NCBI RefSeq assembly: GCF_003391135.1
Contig: NZ_CP031455.1
Location: forward strand, 62,001 to 126,000
Source: Streptoverticillium olivoreticuli subsp. olivoreticuli
GTDB taxonomy: Bacteria; Actinomycetota; Actinomycetes; Streptomycetales; Streptomycetaceae
Direction: 5' to 3'
DNA length: 64,000 nt
Under the pieces are notes generated by a model, which had not been told where the DNA came from, made no database searches, and saw only the letters and a list, made by a program, of their open reading frames with translations. Within the stretch, counting starts at the first letter, position 1. The number at the start of each line of letters is the position of its first letter. Positions 9,670-19,700 of this stretch are shown in pieces. A program made the translations under genes and the position numbers.

Positions 9670-11043
9670 ATGAGCGCGACTCCTGCCGAACTCGAAGGCG
9701 TACTTCCCGAAGGCCGGATCCTGTCCGACCCGGGGGTGCTGGCCTCCTACGCGCACGACGAGGCGGAACGGGCGCCCTACACCTTGCCTGCCGCCGTGGC
9801 ACGGCCACAGTGCACCGAGGAGGTGGCCGCACTCGTCTCGTGGTGCGCGGCACACGGCGTCCCGGTCGTGGCGCGAGGGGCGGGCACCGGGCTGTCCGGC
9901 GGCGCCAACGCCGTCGAAGGCTGCGTCGTCGTGTCCTTCGAGGCCATGAACGCCGTACTCCGCATCGACCCGGAAGAACGCTTGACCATAGTCCAGCCAG
10001 GCGTCATCAACGACCATCTCAGCGAGGTATGCGCCGAGCACGGCCTGTGGTACCCCCCGGACCCGGCGAGCTCCCCCTGGTCCACGATCGGCGGGAACGT
10101 CGCCACCAACGCGGGCGGGCTGTGCTGCGTGAAGTACGGGGTGACGCGCGACTACGTTCTCGGCTTGGAAGCCGTCGTCGGGACTGGCGAAGTCGTACGG
10201 CTCGGCCGCCGCAGCGCCAAGGGCGTTGCCGGATACGACCTGACCGGCCTGATGGTCGGTTCCGAGGGCACCCTTGGCCTCATCACCGAGATCACCCTGC
10301 GATTGCGGGGCCCCCGGCCGATGGAGCGCACGGTCGTCGGTTACTTCCCCGACGCGTCCACCGCAGGCCGGGCGGTCGCCGCGATCGCTGCCGCGGGGGT
10401 GGTGCCCAGTGCCCTCGAACTCGTCGACCGCTTCTGCCTGGAAGCGGTCGACGCCCGGAAGCAGATGGGGCTCGCTGCAGCGGGGGACGTCCTGCTGCTG
10501 GCCCGCTGCGACGCACCCGGCGCGGCAGGCGATGAGGAGGCCGCTACAGTGCTCGCCTCGTTCAACGCCGCCGGCGCCACCTGGAGCGCCCGCTCCTCCG
10601 ACCAAGCCGAGGCGGACGCCCTGTTCACCGCACGCCGTCTGGTGTACCCCGCGCTGGAACGGCTCGGCCAGGTGCTCACCGAGGACGTGTGCGTACCCCG
10701 CATGAAGGTCCCCGACATGCTCGCGTGCATTGAAGGCATCGCCAGGCGCCACGAAGTCCGCATCGCAGGACTCGCACACGCGGGGGACGGGAACCTGCAC
10801 CCGGTGATCGTGGTCCCCTATGGCGACGATGCGGCGCGTGCCCGTGGTCACGTGGCCCTGGAATGCGTCATCGACAAAGCCCTGGCGCTGGGAGGCACGG
10901 TCACCGGGGAACACGGTGTGGGGCTACTCAAGAGACGTGGCCTTGCCGCGGAGTTAAGCCCGCAAGCGCTCGCTCTGCATCGTGCCGTCAAGAACGCATT
11001 GGACACGACGGGGATCTTCAACCCTGGCAAGGTGTTCCTATGA
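9670..11043 (+). CDS. FAD-linked oxidase, GlcD-like
   Basis: This 457-residue flavoprotein has an N-terminal FAD-binding PCMH domain (about 35-215), with the pyrophosphate loop ARGAGTGLSGGAN and a GGNVATNAGG segment. A C-terminal FAD-oxidase domain (about 215-457) includes HAGDGNLHPVI and GEHGVGLLK. Family members such as the glycolate oxidase D subunit or D-lactate dehydrogenase oxidise 2-hydroxy acids. The substrate here is not determinable. It is divergent from the truncated KAS III gene, and the two may have belonged to one biosynthetic island now split by IS copy B. Length is normal and no break is visible. Confidence 0.9.
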   Translation: MSATPAELEGVLPEGRILSDPGVLASYAHDEAERAPYTLPAAVARPQCTEEVAALVSWCAAHGVPVVARGAGTGLSGGANAVEGCVVVSFEAMNAVLRIDPEERLTIVQPGVINDHLSEVCAEHGLWYPPDPASSPWSTIGGNVATNAGGLCCVKYGVTRDYVLGLEAVVGTGEVVRLGRRSAKGVAGYDLTGLMVGSEGTLGLITEITLRLRGPRPMERTVVGYFPDASTAGRAVAAIAAAGVVPSALELVDRFCLEAVDARKQMGLAAAGDVLLLARCDAPGAAGDEEAATVLASFNAAGATWSARSSDQAEADALFTARRLVYPALERLGQVLTEDVCVPRMKVPDMLACIEGIARRHEVRIAGLAHAGDGNLHPVIVVPYGDDAARARGHVALECVIDKALALGGTVTGEHGVGLLKRRGLAAELSPQALALHRAVKNALDTTGIFNPGKVFL

Positions 11044-11918
11044 CGGTACCGTCACTGCCCTGCTTGCCTGATCATCAACACCTCCCGGTATCAGGCCAAC
11101 TGACACAGTGCGGCGAGGGCCGCTGCGGCCCAGACCGTCACCAGTAGACGACTCGGGCCGCGGTCACCATCAGGACGCCGGGGGTTCGCGATCAACGGTG
11201 GATCTTCGAAAGGGAAGTGACACCTGATGGCAGACGTCGGCATGTCGGCCGAGGCCGTGGAGAAAGTCAGGTGGGTGTAGCTCCGGGTCGGGTAGCCCGG
11301 GGGAATCCCACCTCCGGGCTACCCGACCCGGAACCGCGCCCATTCGGATATCCGTGGTTGTTGGTCCAATCACCCTCTCGCCGTTCCGCTTCCCTGGTAC
11401 TTCGGACCTGTTCAGCCTTCGGGGCGCGAGCAGGTTGTGCGGTGTCGTCAGTGTTCAGTCGGGTCGTTCTAATAGTCCTTGAGCATCTCACCAGGCCAGC
11501 CCGGCTGCTGAACCGAACCGCAGGGGCCCATCTCCTGGAAGAACGGCGCCAGGTCGATGACGGGCGTGCCGTCGCGCGAAGAGATCTCCCGGGACTCGTT
11601 ACATCGGATTCTGATGCAATCAGAAGCGACTTCATTCGGCAGTAGGTTACGCCCTCCATGCGAAGTCCCTGCCGAATGTGGGAAGTTGCGAATTGTTGCG
11701 TGAGATAGACCTTCAACGTCTGCCTGTAGAACACGATGCCCCTCAGGGTGATGGGCCTCGTCGCCTTCGTTCGCTCTGAGGATCCGGCTTCAATGCTGAC
11801 AGTTCATTGCTGCAAGTGGCCAGCGACGGGCTGATGTTCCTTTTGGCGGTGCATGTGGCGAGACTTCAGGCCAAAGGATTCTCCTTCTTGTCCGCCCTCA
11901 ACAGAGTAGGGACCCCTC
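11044..11918 (+). other. Intergenic region upstream of module A
   Basis: No convincing gene. It holds a 17-codon open frame at 11227 preceded by AAGGGAAG, and a strong hairpin at 11283-11331. The remainder (11350-11918) has mixed composition and looks like decayed DNA. The promoter for the operon starting at 11919 should lie here, but I cannot place it confidently. Confidence 0.5.
11283..11331 (+). terminator. Perfect 18-bp inverted repeat (hairpin)
   Basis: CCGGGTCGGGTAGCCCGG (11283-11300) pairs exactly with CCGGGCTACCCGACCCGG (11314-11331) across a 13-base loop. It has no T-run, which is common for actinobacterial terminators. It lies between the oxidase gene and module A and may insulate them. 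Confidence 0.55.
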
Positions 11919-14597
11919 ATGAAGCCGTCACCTCTCCCAAATACCCAACCGCAAGATGTCGTCAAAGGCTCAAAAAAGGAAGGGGCCGGAGGTCGATCCT
12001 ATCTACTTGCCGTCGAATCGGAGTCCGGATTCTCCCTTGCCAAGCTGCCACTGGTCGGTCATGAGATTCCGGACTCGATGAACGTGAACTTCTCCCAGCT
12101 TCGTGGCATCTTCGCCTCTGCTGACCTGGGGGATGATTCGGTAGAGAAGATCAACGATCAGTTACGTCAATTCGGATCCGGCGCCTCTGCACTGCCGTCA
12201 GGAAAAATAAACAAAGGCTTTTCACTCGACCTCACCTGCGCAGTGCCGTCCATGGCGCCGCACACCTTCCATCTCCATGCCGGTGGGTCCGGCCCGAAGG
12301 GCACGACGAGTGGCTCGTCAGAGGTGGCTTTCCCCGACAAGACCAGGAGAACACTGCTGCACGCCGCACCGAACACCTCGGGCACCGCACCAGCGGCATC
12401 TGCGGCAACATGGCTGAATGTCAACAAGACGCTCGGCCCGCTGACAGTACGTCGGCTCGGCGCCGGCTACCACGATCAAGAGCTGTCTGTTCTCCTCGAC
12501 GCGACGATGAAAGCCGGACCGCTGGCCATTGGCGTCGACGGCCTGGGGCTGGGCGTACGCCTGGACAAGCTCGTCCATGGCGAATTTGACATCGAAGGCA
12601 AGCTCTCGGGACTGAGCATCGACTACTCCTCCCCTCCATTGGAGATCGGCGGTGCATTCCTCAAGGGAGACCCGCCAGTTGGATATGACCTGGAAATCTC
12701 CGGGCTGTTGGTAGTCAAGGCCTCCAAATTCAGCTTCGGTGCCATCGGCGCCTATCTGCGCAAGATCGGCGGCCAGCCGTCACTGTTCCTCTTCGGCGAG
12801 CTCGGCGGCCAGATCCCTGGCCCGCCGCCCATCATCATCACCGGGTTAATGGGCGGCTTCGGCTACAACAGCCGTGTCCGTATCCCCACTCTGGAGGAAG
12901 TGGCCGACTTCCCGTTCGTAGCGGGACTCAGCGGTTCCGCCTCTGCTCCCGCCCCGAGCGACGCCAACGCCCACAAAGACGATCTGCTGGCCAAGCTCAA
13001 CAGCCTGACCAGTGGTGACAACGCCTGGGTGGCACCTGCGGACGGGGAAGTCTGGATCGCGGCAGGTGTGGCATTCGAGGTATGCAAGCTCGTCCATGCC
13101 CGGGCCCTGCTGATGGTGGAGTTCGGCTCCGGTTTCGCGATCAGCCTGCTCGGCCGGGCCGAAGCCTCACTTCCGCCCGAATCCGACACCAAGTACGCCA
13201 ACGTCGAACTCGAGCTGGAGGCCGTCTACACCACCGAGAAGGCCATGCTGGCCATCGACGCACTGCTCACCCCCCGGTCATTCCTCCTGGACCCGGCCTG
13301 CCACCTCACAGGAGGGTTCGCCTTCCACTGCTGGTTCGACGGCAGTGAACACCCTGGTGATTTCGTTCTCACTGCGGGGGGCTACCACCCGCAGTTCAAG
13401 CCGCCGGCTCACTACCCCAACCCGCCGCGTATCGGCATCAACTGGGATGTCAGCGACGCGGTCAGCATCAAGGGCGGCTCCTATCTGGCCCTGACCCCCT
13501 CGGCCTTCATGGTCGGCGGCGGTCTGGATGTCCGGTACCACAGCGGGGATGTGCGGGCCTGGCTGACCGCCCACTTCGATGCACTGGTCCAATGGAAGCC
13601 GTTCCACTTCGACCTCAGCACCGGCATCTCGCTGGGAGCTTCGCTCAACACCCACATCTTTGGCACCTGGACCGTGGAGGTCGGTGCCGACATACATCTG
13701 TGGGGGCCGCCCACTGGCGGCGAGGTCACCGTTCACGTACTGGGCATCGGACTGACCGTCAGCTTCGGCGAGCATGCCTCCGTACCCGATCCAGTCCTGG
13801 ACTGGGAACAGTTCACCGGCCTGCTGCCCGACCGTGCACAGGCCGTGCAGCTGTTCCCGGCCGGCGGTCTCCTGCCGCCGCCACCCGCCCCCATCGACGC
13901 CCACCCCCCGGAGCAGGACCCGACCGCTGCCTGGGCCGTCTCCAGCCACGGCTTTGCCTTGGAGACCCGCACCGTCATCCCCGCATCACAACTGGTGGTG
14001 GGCAAGGAACCCCTCGCCCCCGACCGGACCCGCTCCGGGCTGAACATCCGCCCCATGGGCCCGCAGGCCCAGAACCTCACGTCCCGGCACAGTGTCGTCT
14101 TCACCAAGCACGGCGCCGGCAACGAACGGCACGACTTCGACCCCGTCCAGGAGAAGTGGACCGTCACTCCCCTGACCACGGCGGTGCCCAGTGCCCTGTG
14201 GGGTGCCTCTCACCCTGCAGACCAAGTCCCTACTGCCGACGGCCAGCTCGTTCCCGACCAGATCACGGGTGTCCGCATCGTCGTACCAGCTCCGCACGCC
14301 GGCACATCTCTCCATATCAAAGCCGCAGTTCTGGAGAGCGCAGAACTCCCGGGTGGAGCCGTCCCGCTCGGCACCGACAAGGATCGGGCCATCGTGCCAC
14401 CTCCCACCGCCCCGGCTACGGCGATCGGTCTCATCCGCGACAGCATCGCCACCGCGACCACCGCCCAGGCCCGTACCGCGCTCTTCGACGAACTCACCCG
14501 CTGGGGCCTGGAACCCGGAGCTGACCAGGATCTGAGGCCGTTCGCCGACACAGTCGGCCATCTCTTCGCCGACGCACCGTTCGTCGCCACCCACTGA
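11919..14597 (+). CDS. DUF6603-type protein, module A
   Basis: The 892-residue protein carries the long beta-rich region I recognise as DUF6603: WLNVNKTLGPLTVRR near residue 165, then GPLAIGVDGLGLGVRLDKL, LEIGGAFLKG, LFLFGELGGQIPGPPP and GLMGGFGYN near 308. The domain's function is unknown. A second block with DPACHLTGGFAFHCWFDG and HIFGTWTVEVGADIHLWGPP follows before a proline-rich hinge at about residues 645-665 and a C-terminal domain. No signal peptide or transmembrane helix is visible. It heads an operon: the next gene starts 23 bp downstream. The paralogue at 29254 matches along its whole length. I infer a structural component of a large extracellular assembly. Confidence 0.85.
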   Translation: MKPSPLPNTQPQDVVKGSKKEGAGGRSYLLAVESESGFSLAKLPLVGHEIPDSMNVNFSQLRGIFASADLGDDSVEKINDQLRQFGSGASALPSGKINKGFSLDLTCAVPSMAPHTFHLHAGGSGPKGTTSGSSEVAFPDKTRRTLLHAAPNTSGTAPAASAATWLNVNKTLGPLTVRRLGAGYHDQELSVLLDATMKAGPLAIGVDGLGLGVRLDKLVHGEFDIEGKLSGLSIDYSSPPLEIGGAFLKGDPPVGYDLEISGLLVVKASKFSFGAIGAYLRKIGGQPSLFLFGELGGQIPGPPPIIITGLMGGFGYNSRVRIPTLEEVADFPFVAGLSGSASAPAPSDANAHKDDLLAKLNSLTSGDNAWVAPADGEVWIAAGVAFEVCKLVHARALLMVEFGSGFAISLLGRAEASLPPESDTKYANVELELEAVYTTEKAMLAIDALLTPRSFLLDPACHLTGGFAFHCWFDGSEHPGDFVLTAGGYHPQFKPPAHYPNPPRIGINWDVSDAVSIKGGSYLALTPSAFMVGGGLDVRYHSGDVRAWLTAHFDALVQWKPFHFDLSTGISLGASLNTHIFGTWTVEVGADIHLWGPPTGGEVTVHVLGIGLTVSFGEHASVPDPVLDWEQFTGLLPDRAQAVQLFPAGGLLPPPPAPIDAHPPEQDPTAAWAVSSHGFALETRTVIPASQLVVGKEPLAPDRTRSGLNIRPMGPQAQNLTSRHSVVFTKHGAGNERHDFDPVQEKWTVTPLTTAVPSALWGASHPADQVPTADGQLVPDQITGVRIVVPAPHAGTSLHIKAAVLESAELPGGAVPLGTDKDRAIVPPPTAPATAIGLIRDSIATATTAQARTALFDELTRWGLEPGADQDLRPFADTVGHLFADAPFVATH

Positions 14598-14620
14598 CCC
14601 CTCACACCCGAGGTAGACCC

Positions 14621-16762
14621 ATGCCCCGCACTGCCGCCACCGGCCAGCCCCCACAGACAGTGGAATTCACCGACAGCCTCCGCCCCGCAGTGGAAGCCGG
14701 CCGGTACACCGTCACTGTCACCCAAGAGGTCGACGGACTCGACACCCACGTCAACGGCACCGACTACCTCCAGCCGGTCTCCCATGACTTCGAGATCCGC
14801 GCCCCCCAGTTCCACCTGGACGCCGGCGACGTCCATGCCCTCTACCCGCCCCCCGGACTGAACGGCGCGTTCCACACTGTCCTCCCGCACATCACCCTCA
14901 ACCGTGCCCTGCTGCCCTGGGAACGGGCTCTGGACCCCAGCGCCGGCACAGAGGGCCCGCCATGGCTGGCACTGCTCCTGCTGGCCCCCGCCGACAAGGT
15001 CGTACCCCAGAACTGGACCGTGGGCCAAGCCCTCACCGAGGACCCCGCCGTCCAGCTGCCGCAGCTGGACACAGGCGACATCCCCGGCGAGGTCCTGGCC
15101 AGCAGCTGCACCACCATCGACGTGCCGGCGGCCCTGGCCGAAGCACTGCTGCCCACCCGCGACGAGCTGGGTCTGCTCGCCCACACCCGCACCGGCGGCA
15201 CCGACGCCACAGCCGGTGGAAGCACCCTCCAGGCCGCAGACGACGCCTACGCGGTAGTGGTCGCCAACCGCTTCCCCTCCTCCCAAGGCGGCACGTACAC
15301 CGTCCACCTTGTCTCCCTCGAAGGCCACCAAACCGCGCCGGTGCCCTCACCTGTCAAGCCGCTGCGCTTGTTCTCCCTCACCTCCTGGTCCTTCACCTCC
15401 CACCCCGATCTCAAAGGAGGCTTCGGCCACCTGGCAGAGGCACTCGCCCACCCCGAGCCGGACAAGGACGGCCGCATCGGGCTGCTGCGCCGCCCACTCC
15501 CCACCGCCGACCTGACCCTGGCCACTCAGCGCATCCGCGACGGCTACCTGCCGCTGGCCCACCACACCGCCCCCGGCCCGCGCACCTTCGCCTGGTACCG
15601 CGGACCCCTGACACCCGTACGAGCGGTCGGTACCCCAGAGCGCGGGCCACACACGGACCATCCCTCCCAGGCTCTGATCTACACCGAGCACGGCGGCGTG
15701 TTCGACGTCAGCTACGCCGACGCCTTCAGCCTCGGCCGCTCCCTGGGCCTTGCCGACCCGCATTTCGCCACCAGCCTGGTGACGTTCCGGCGCACTGTGC
15801 TCGAACGCTGTGCCGCCATGCACCAGCGCAACGACCACCCGGTCTTGCGTACGGGAGGCACTACCGACGCCCTGACCCGTCTGGACAACCTGCTGGAGGA
15901 CGGGCTGCAACGCAGCCTCAGCGCCCTGTTCGGCGGCCCCGGCCCCCGGCGGGTGCCACGCAGTGCCACCCCGCCGCGCCACTACGCGCCGGCACCGAGT
16001 CCCCTTGACGTGCTCGTCCAGGAGTCAGGCGACCCGCAGACCCTGCTCGGGCAGCATGCTGTCCAACTTCTGTCCTGGCTCCGTTCCCTGAACGAGCTCC
16101 GGCCCGTGCCCTTCACCCACCTGGTGCCCGACCACGCCATGCTCCCGGACGAAAGCCTCCGGTTCTTCCACGTCGACCCCGTATGGCTGCGCTTCCTGCA
16201 AGAAGGAGCACTCAGCATCGGCCACAGCAGCACCACCACGACCGATGCCGACACCGTCCTGGAGCGCCTCGTGTCGACGGCGGACCACCCCGCACCCGTG
16301 GCCGGCATCCTCATCCGCTCCAGCCTGGTCCAGGGATGGCCCGCCCTGACCGTCACCGCCACCGACCACACCGGCCGGCAGCTGACGTCCCTGCGCCACA
16401 CGCAGCTGGACGAGGCCGTCCTCCTCTGCCTCTTCGACGGCGTCCCCCACACCCTCGAACTCGCCGAGCCGCACCAAGGACTTCACTTCGGCATCGAAGA
16501 CACCGGCGGCCTCGCGCTGCGCAGCCTGGACCCGGACTCCGCCGGAACGCAGCTCCCGGACCGTCCTTTTGAGAGCGTCAAAGAAAACTTCCTGCGCCAG
16601 GACAGCCACGGCATGGAAGTGCTCCGTGTAAACGATCTCGCCCACGCACTCGCCGGGGCCCTCGGGCAGCCCGGGCCGCTCCTGCCGGGCCAGTTCGCCC
16701 TTCAAATGATCAAGTCGCCCGAAAAGCTGGCCTTCCGCCACCCTGACCACCGGAGAACCTGA
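14621..16762 (+). CDS. Module A second protein, uncharacterised (713 aa)
   Basis: Not assignable to a family I can name. Its N-terminal third includes APQFHLDAGDVHALYPPPG and the central part LIYTEHGGVFDVSYADAFSLGR. The C-terminal third has LPDESLRFFHVD, GALSIG, RSSLVQGWPALTVTATD, LFDGVPHTLELAEPHQGLHFG and FALQMIKSPEKL. The same signatures recur in the 841-residue paralogue at 31983, where an extra ~120-residue domain sits between residues equivalent to about 415 and 420. GAGGT precedes the ATG. The gene overlaps none of its neighbours but is one base from the next ATG (16764), so it is cotranscribed. No signal peptide is visible. A structural subunit role is inferred from context only. Confidence 0.8.
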   Translation: MPRTAATGQPPQTVEFTDSLRPAVEAGRYTVTVTQEVDGLDTHVNGTDYLQPVSHDFEIRAPQFHLDAGDVHALYPPPGLNGAFHTVLPHITLNRALLPWERALDPSAGTEGPPWLALLLLAPADKVVPQNWTVGQALTEDPAVQLPQLDTGDIPGEVLASSCTTIDVPAALAEALLPTRDELGLLAHTRTGGTDATAGGSTLQAADDAYAVVVANRFPSSQGGTYTVHLVSLEGHQTAPVPSPVKPLRLFSLTSWSFTSHPDLKGGFGHLAEALAHPEPDKDGRIGLLRRPLPTADLTLATQRIRDGYLPLAHHTAPGPRTFAWYRGPLTPVRAVGTPERGPHTDHPSQALIYTEHGGVFDVSYADAFSLGRSLGLADPHFATSLVTFRRTVLERCAAMHQRNDHPVLRTGGTTDALTRLDNLLEDGLQRSLSALFGGPGPRRVPRSATPPRHYAPAPSPLDVLVQESGDPQTLLGQHAVQLLSWLRSLNELRPVPFTHLVPDHAMLPDESLRFFHVDPVWLRFLQEGALSIGHSSTTTTDADTVLERLVSTADHPAPVAGILIRSSLVQGWPALTVTATDHTGRQLTSLRHTQLDEAVLLCLFDGVPHTLELAEPHQGLHFGIEDTGGLALRSLDPDSAGTQLPDRPFESVKENFLRQDSHGMEVLRVNDLAHALAGALGQPGPLLPGQFALQMIKSPEKLAFRHPDHRRT

Positions 16763-16763
16763 T

Positions 16764-19700
16764 ATGTCCCAGCCGCTCGCGCCTTCAGACGGCCTCGTCG
16801 TGCCCGTCAAACTGTCCGCTCTAGTGATCAACAAAGACGTCCAGGAGCGCAGCAACTTCCAACGGTGGCAAGCCAACTTCCACCGCCTCAACCTGCACCT
16901 CAACCCCGAGGCCGACCCGTTCGACGACCTTGACCTCGACATGGGCGATGCCTGCCACCGGGGCATCTACCTGCAGTGGGAGCTCCCTGACGCACTACGT
17001 CGCGGCACCCACGACGCCACTACCGACACCACCTCGTTCCCGGTGGTCCCCAACCGGTGGCTGATCACACGCCGCGCCGGCGAGGCCACCGCCATGTGGA
17101 TCGTCGAAAGCGACCACCTCAGCCGCACCACCGGCACCTCTCCGTTCGTCTGGACCTCCCCGAAGGACGGAGTCCGCCGCATCACCCGGATCGGCCGCGT
17201 CCGCCCCGTCACCGATACCGAGCCATGGGTCGAGCCGCCCTTCCCAACCGATACCTGGAAGCCGGCCCCCGGTAGCTTCCTGACCGCCAATGGCCCCGGT
17301 ATCCCCGCCTTCAGCCACTACCAGCCGTACAACGAGAACGTCTTCTCCTTCCACGACCCGCTCACCCGCTACGAGGAACGACCCGAGCGCTTCACCTACC
17401 AAGTAGTCGGCTGGTACTCCGACCCCCAGTACGACCCTCTTGACAAGGCCCAGGACGTACCGGGCTTCGAGGAACTCCTCAAGGGGCTCAATTGGACCCA
17501 GGCCGGATCAGGGGACAGCACGCGCACAACGATCAGGCGTTCCTACTACGCAGGCATGGCCCGCCTGGTGGACTGGACGCCCGACCAGCCGGTCGAAAGC
17601 GACCTCGCGAGAAACACCCGCGTCGCAGTCGGCAACAGTTCACTGGACGCCCTCACCGCCATGGTCACCGACGCAGGTGACTCGACCCTGGAATCCGCCC
17701 CAGCCCTGCTGGAAGCACTCCAGTACGGCATGCTGGACAAGATCGACCAGCCAGACGGCATGTTGGACCTTCGTCTGAAGATCCGCGAGTACTGGTTCAC
17801 CCATGGCCCCGGCGGCTACTTCTGGCAGATCACCGACCCCGCCACCGGCCCGGACGATGGCACAGCCGCAGACGTGGACACCGACGAACGCGCCGAGCTG
17901 ATCGCGCTCAACGATGCCCAGGCCGCCTACGACCACGCAGCACGAGAACTGCACGACCTTCGTCGGCAGCTCTACGACACCTGGTGGCTGCACAGCCTGC
18001 CTGTCCTGCCCCGCGACCTGGACCGAGCCGTACTCGCCCGCGAGCTGGATCCACAAGCTCCCGAGTCTCTGGCCCGCCGGGTCCGCGATCAGCTCAACGC
18101 GCTGGGCGACCCCGTGTCCCCCAACGGCCGCGTCCTGCGCCCCACCCTCGAGGGAAGCCTCGCCCACAACATCCAGGAATCCATCCGCGCTCTCCTCGCC
18201 CGTGGCCTCACCTTGGCCGGCGAGAAGCCCGCTCCGGAGGCACGGCTGCTCAAGCGCGTCCCGACAGCCCCCTTCCGCTCGCCCCAGGACCCGGTCGTCC
18301 TCATCCGCGGCGCAGGCATGCACGAGCCCATGGACACCACCACGCCACTGCCTTGCCGCCCTTCCCAGGCGGTCCAGTACCCGGGCACCGCGGGCGACAA
18401 GACCGGCTCTCTGCTGGCCGCCGTACCAGCACCCGTACGGGCGCTGGTAGGCGAACTCGTCTGCTATGCAACCGACGAACCGCAACCACCCGACGGCACC
18501 ATCGTCCCGCCGCCCTTCGTCACTGACCCTTGGGTCCAGCCCTGGCAACCGCTTTACCTGGAATGGCAGGGCGACTACCACCCCGTCCCCTACGCCAAAC
18601 CGGACGGCACACCCCGTTGGACCTTCCACGACGACCGCTACCACTGGACCACCGCGCCCGACGACCAGTTACGACAGATCGACCCCATCATGCTGACCGG
18701 CCGCTGCATGCTCAGCGCCCACACCGCCTTCAACATGGATGCCCGCCTGCGCCACCACGCACAGGCCCATCCCGATCCCGACACCCGCCGCCGTCTGGAG
18801 TCCTTCGCGGCCTCCACCGCTGAGTGGGACCTGATGGCCCAGGCCCTCAGCGGGTTCACTGCCCAGCTCGCCTGCCACGACGTCACCCGCAACGTGCCGC
18901 CAGACGGCGAACTGCGCGAGTTGGTCGGTCCCGGCTGGCACGCCGCCCCCAACCCCGGCGAGCTCCCGGCACCGTTCGAGGGCTACCCCGCCTCACCGTT
19001 CCAACAGATCCGCGCCGGCCAGTTCGCCTTCACCCAACTCAAGATCATTGACCGGTTCGGGCGCGCCCACGTCCTCGTCGAAGAAGGCAAAGGGGCCTCC
19101 TTCGCCGCCGTAACCGCCCAGGACGTCGCCCCCGGCAAGGACGAGCCAACCCACCCCCGCCTCACGGGCGGATGCGTCCATCTGCGCCCCGGCCTCCTCC
19201 AAGGCGCCCGGCTGCGCTTCGACCTGGTCGACTCCGCCAACGACAGCGTGCTGATCGACCACGACCCCGGGGCCAACCCCGTGTGCGGCTGGATCCTTCC
19301 CAACCGCATCGAGCAGGCCCTCGCCTGCTACACCCCTGACGGTGTTGCCCTGGGCGAACTCCGTTCCACCACCTCCGCGAGCGGCGACCTCCAAGCCTCG
19401 TGGGAGGCTCCCCCCGGCAGTCCCGTCGAATCCCTCAGCCAGATCAAGGACATCGGGCTGAAGCATCTGTACAACTTCCTCAACAGAATCCAGGGACAAG
19501 GCACCTCGGCACTTACCGCAGCCCTCAAATCCATCGACGACACACTCCAGACCGTCCATCCGGGGAACGCTCATGCCGACACCGCACCGGCTGTTCTGGC
19601 CGGGCGCCCCCTGGCCCTGGTCCGCAGCCGACTGTCCCTCGAACTCGACGGCCCCGCCATCACCGACCCCAGCTGGCAGCACGTGCTCAACCGCCCGCAA

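Noticed and set aside
9085..10914. A 609-codon minus-strand open frame
   Set aside because: It is the antisense shadow of the FAD oxidase and KAS III genes in GC-rich DNA and has no family signature.
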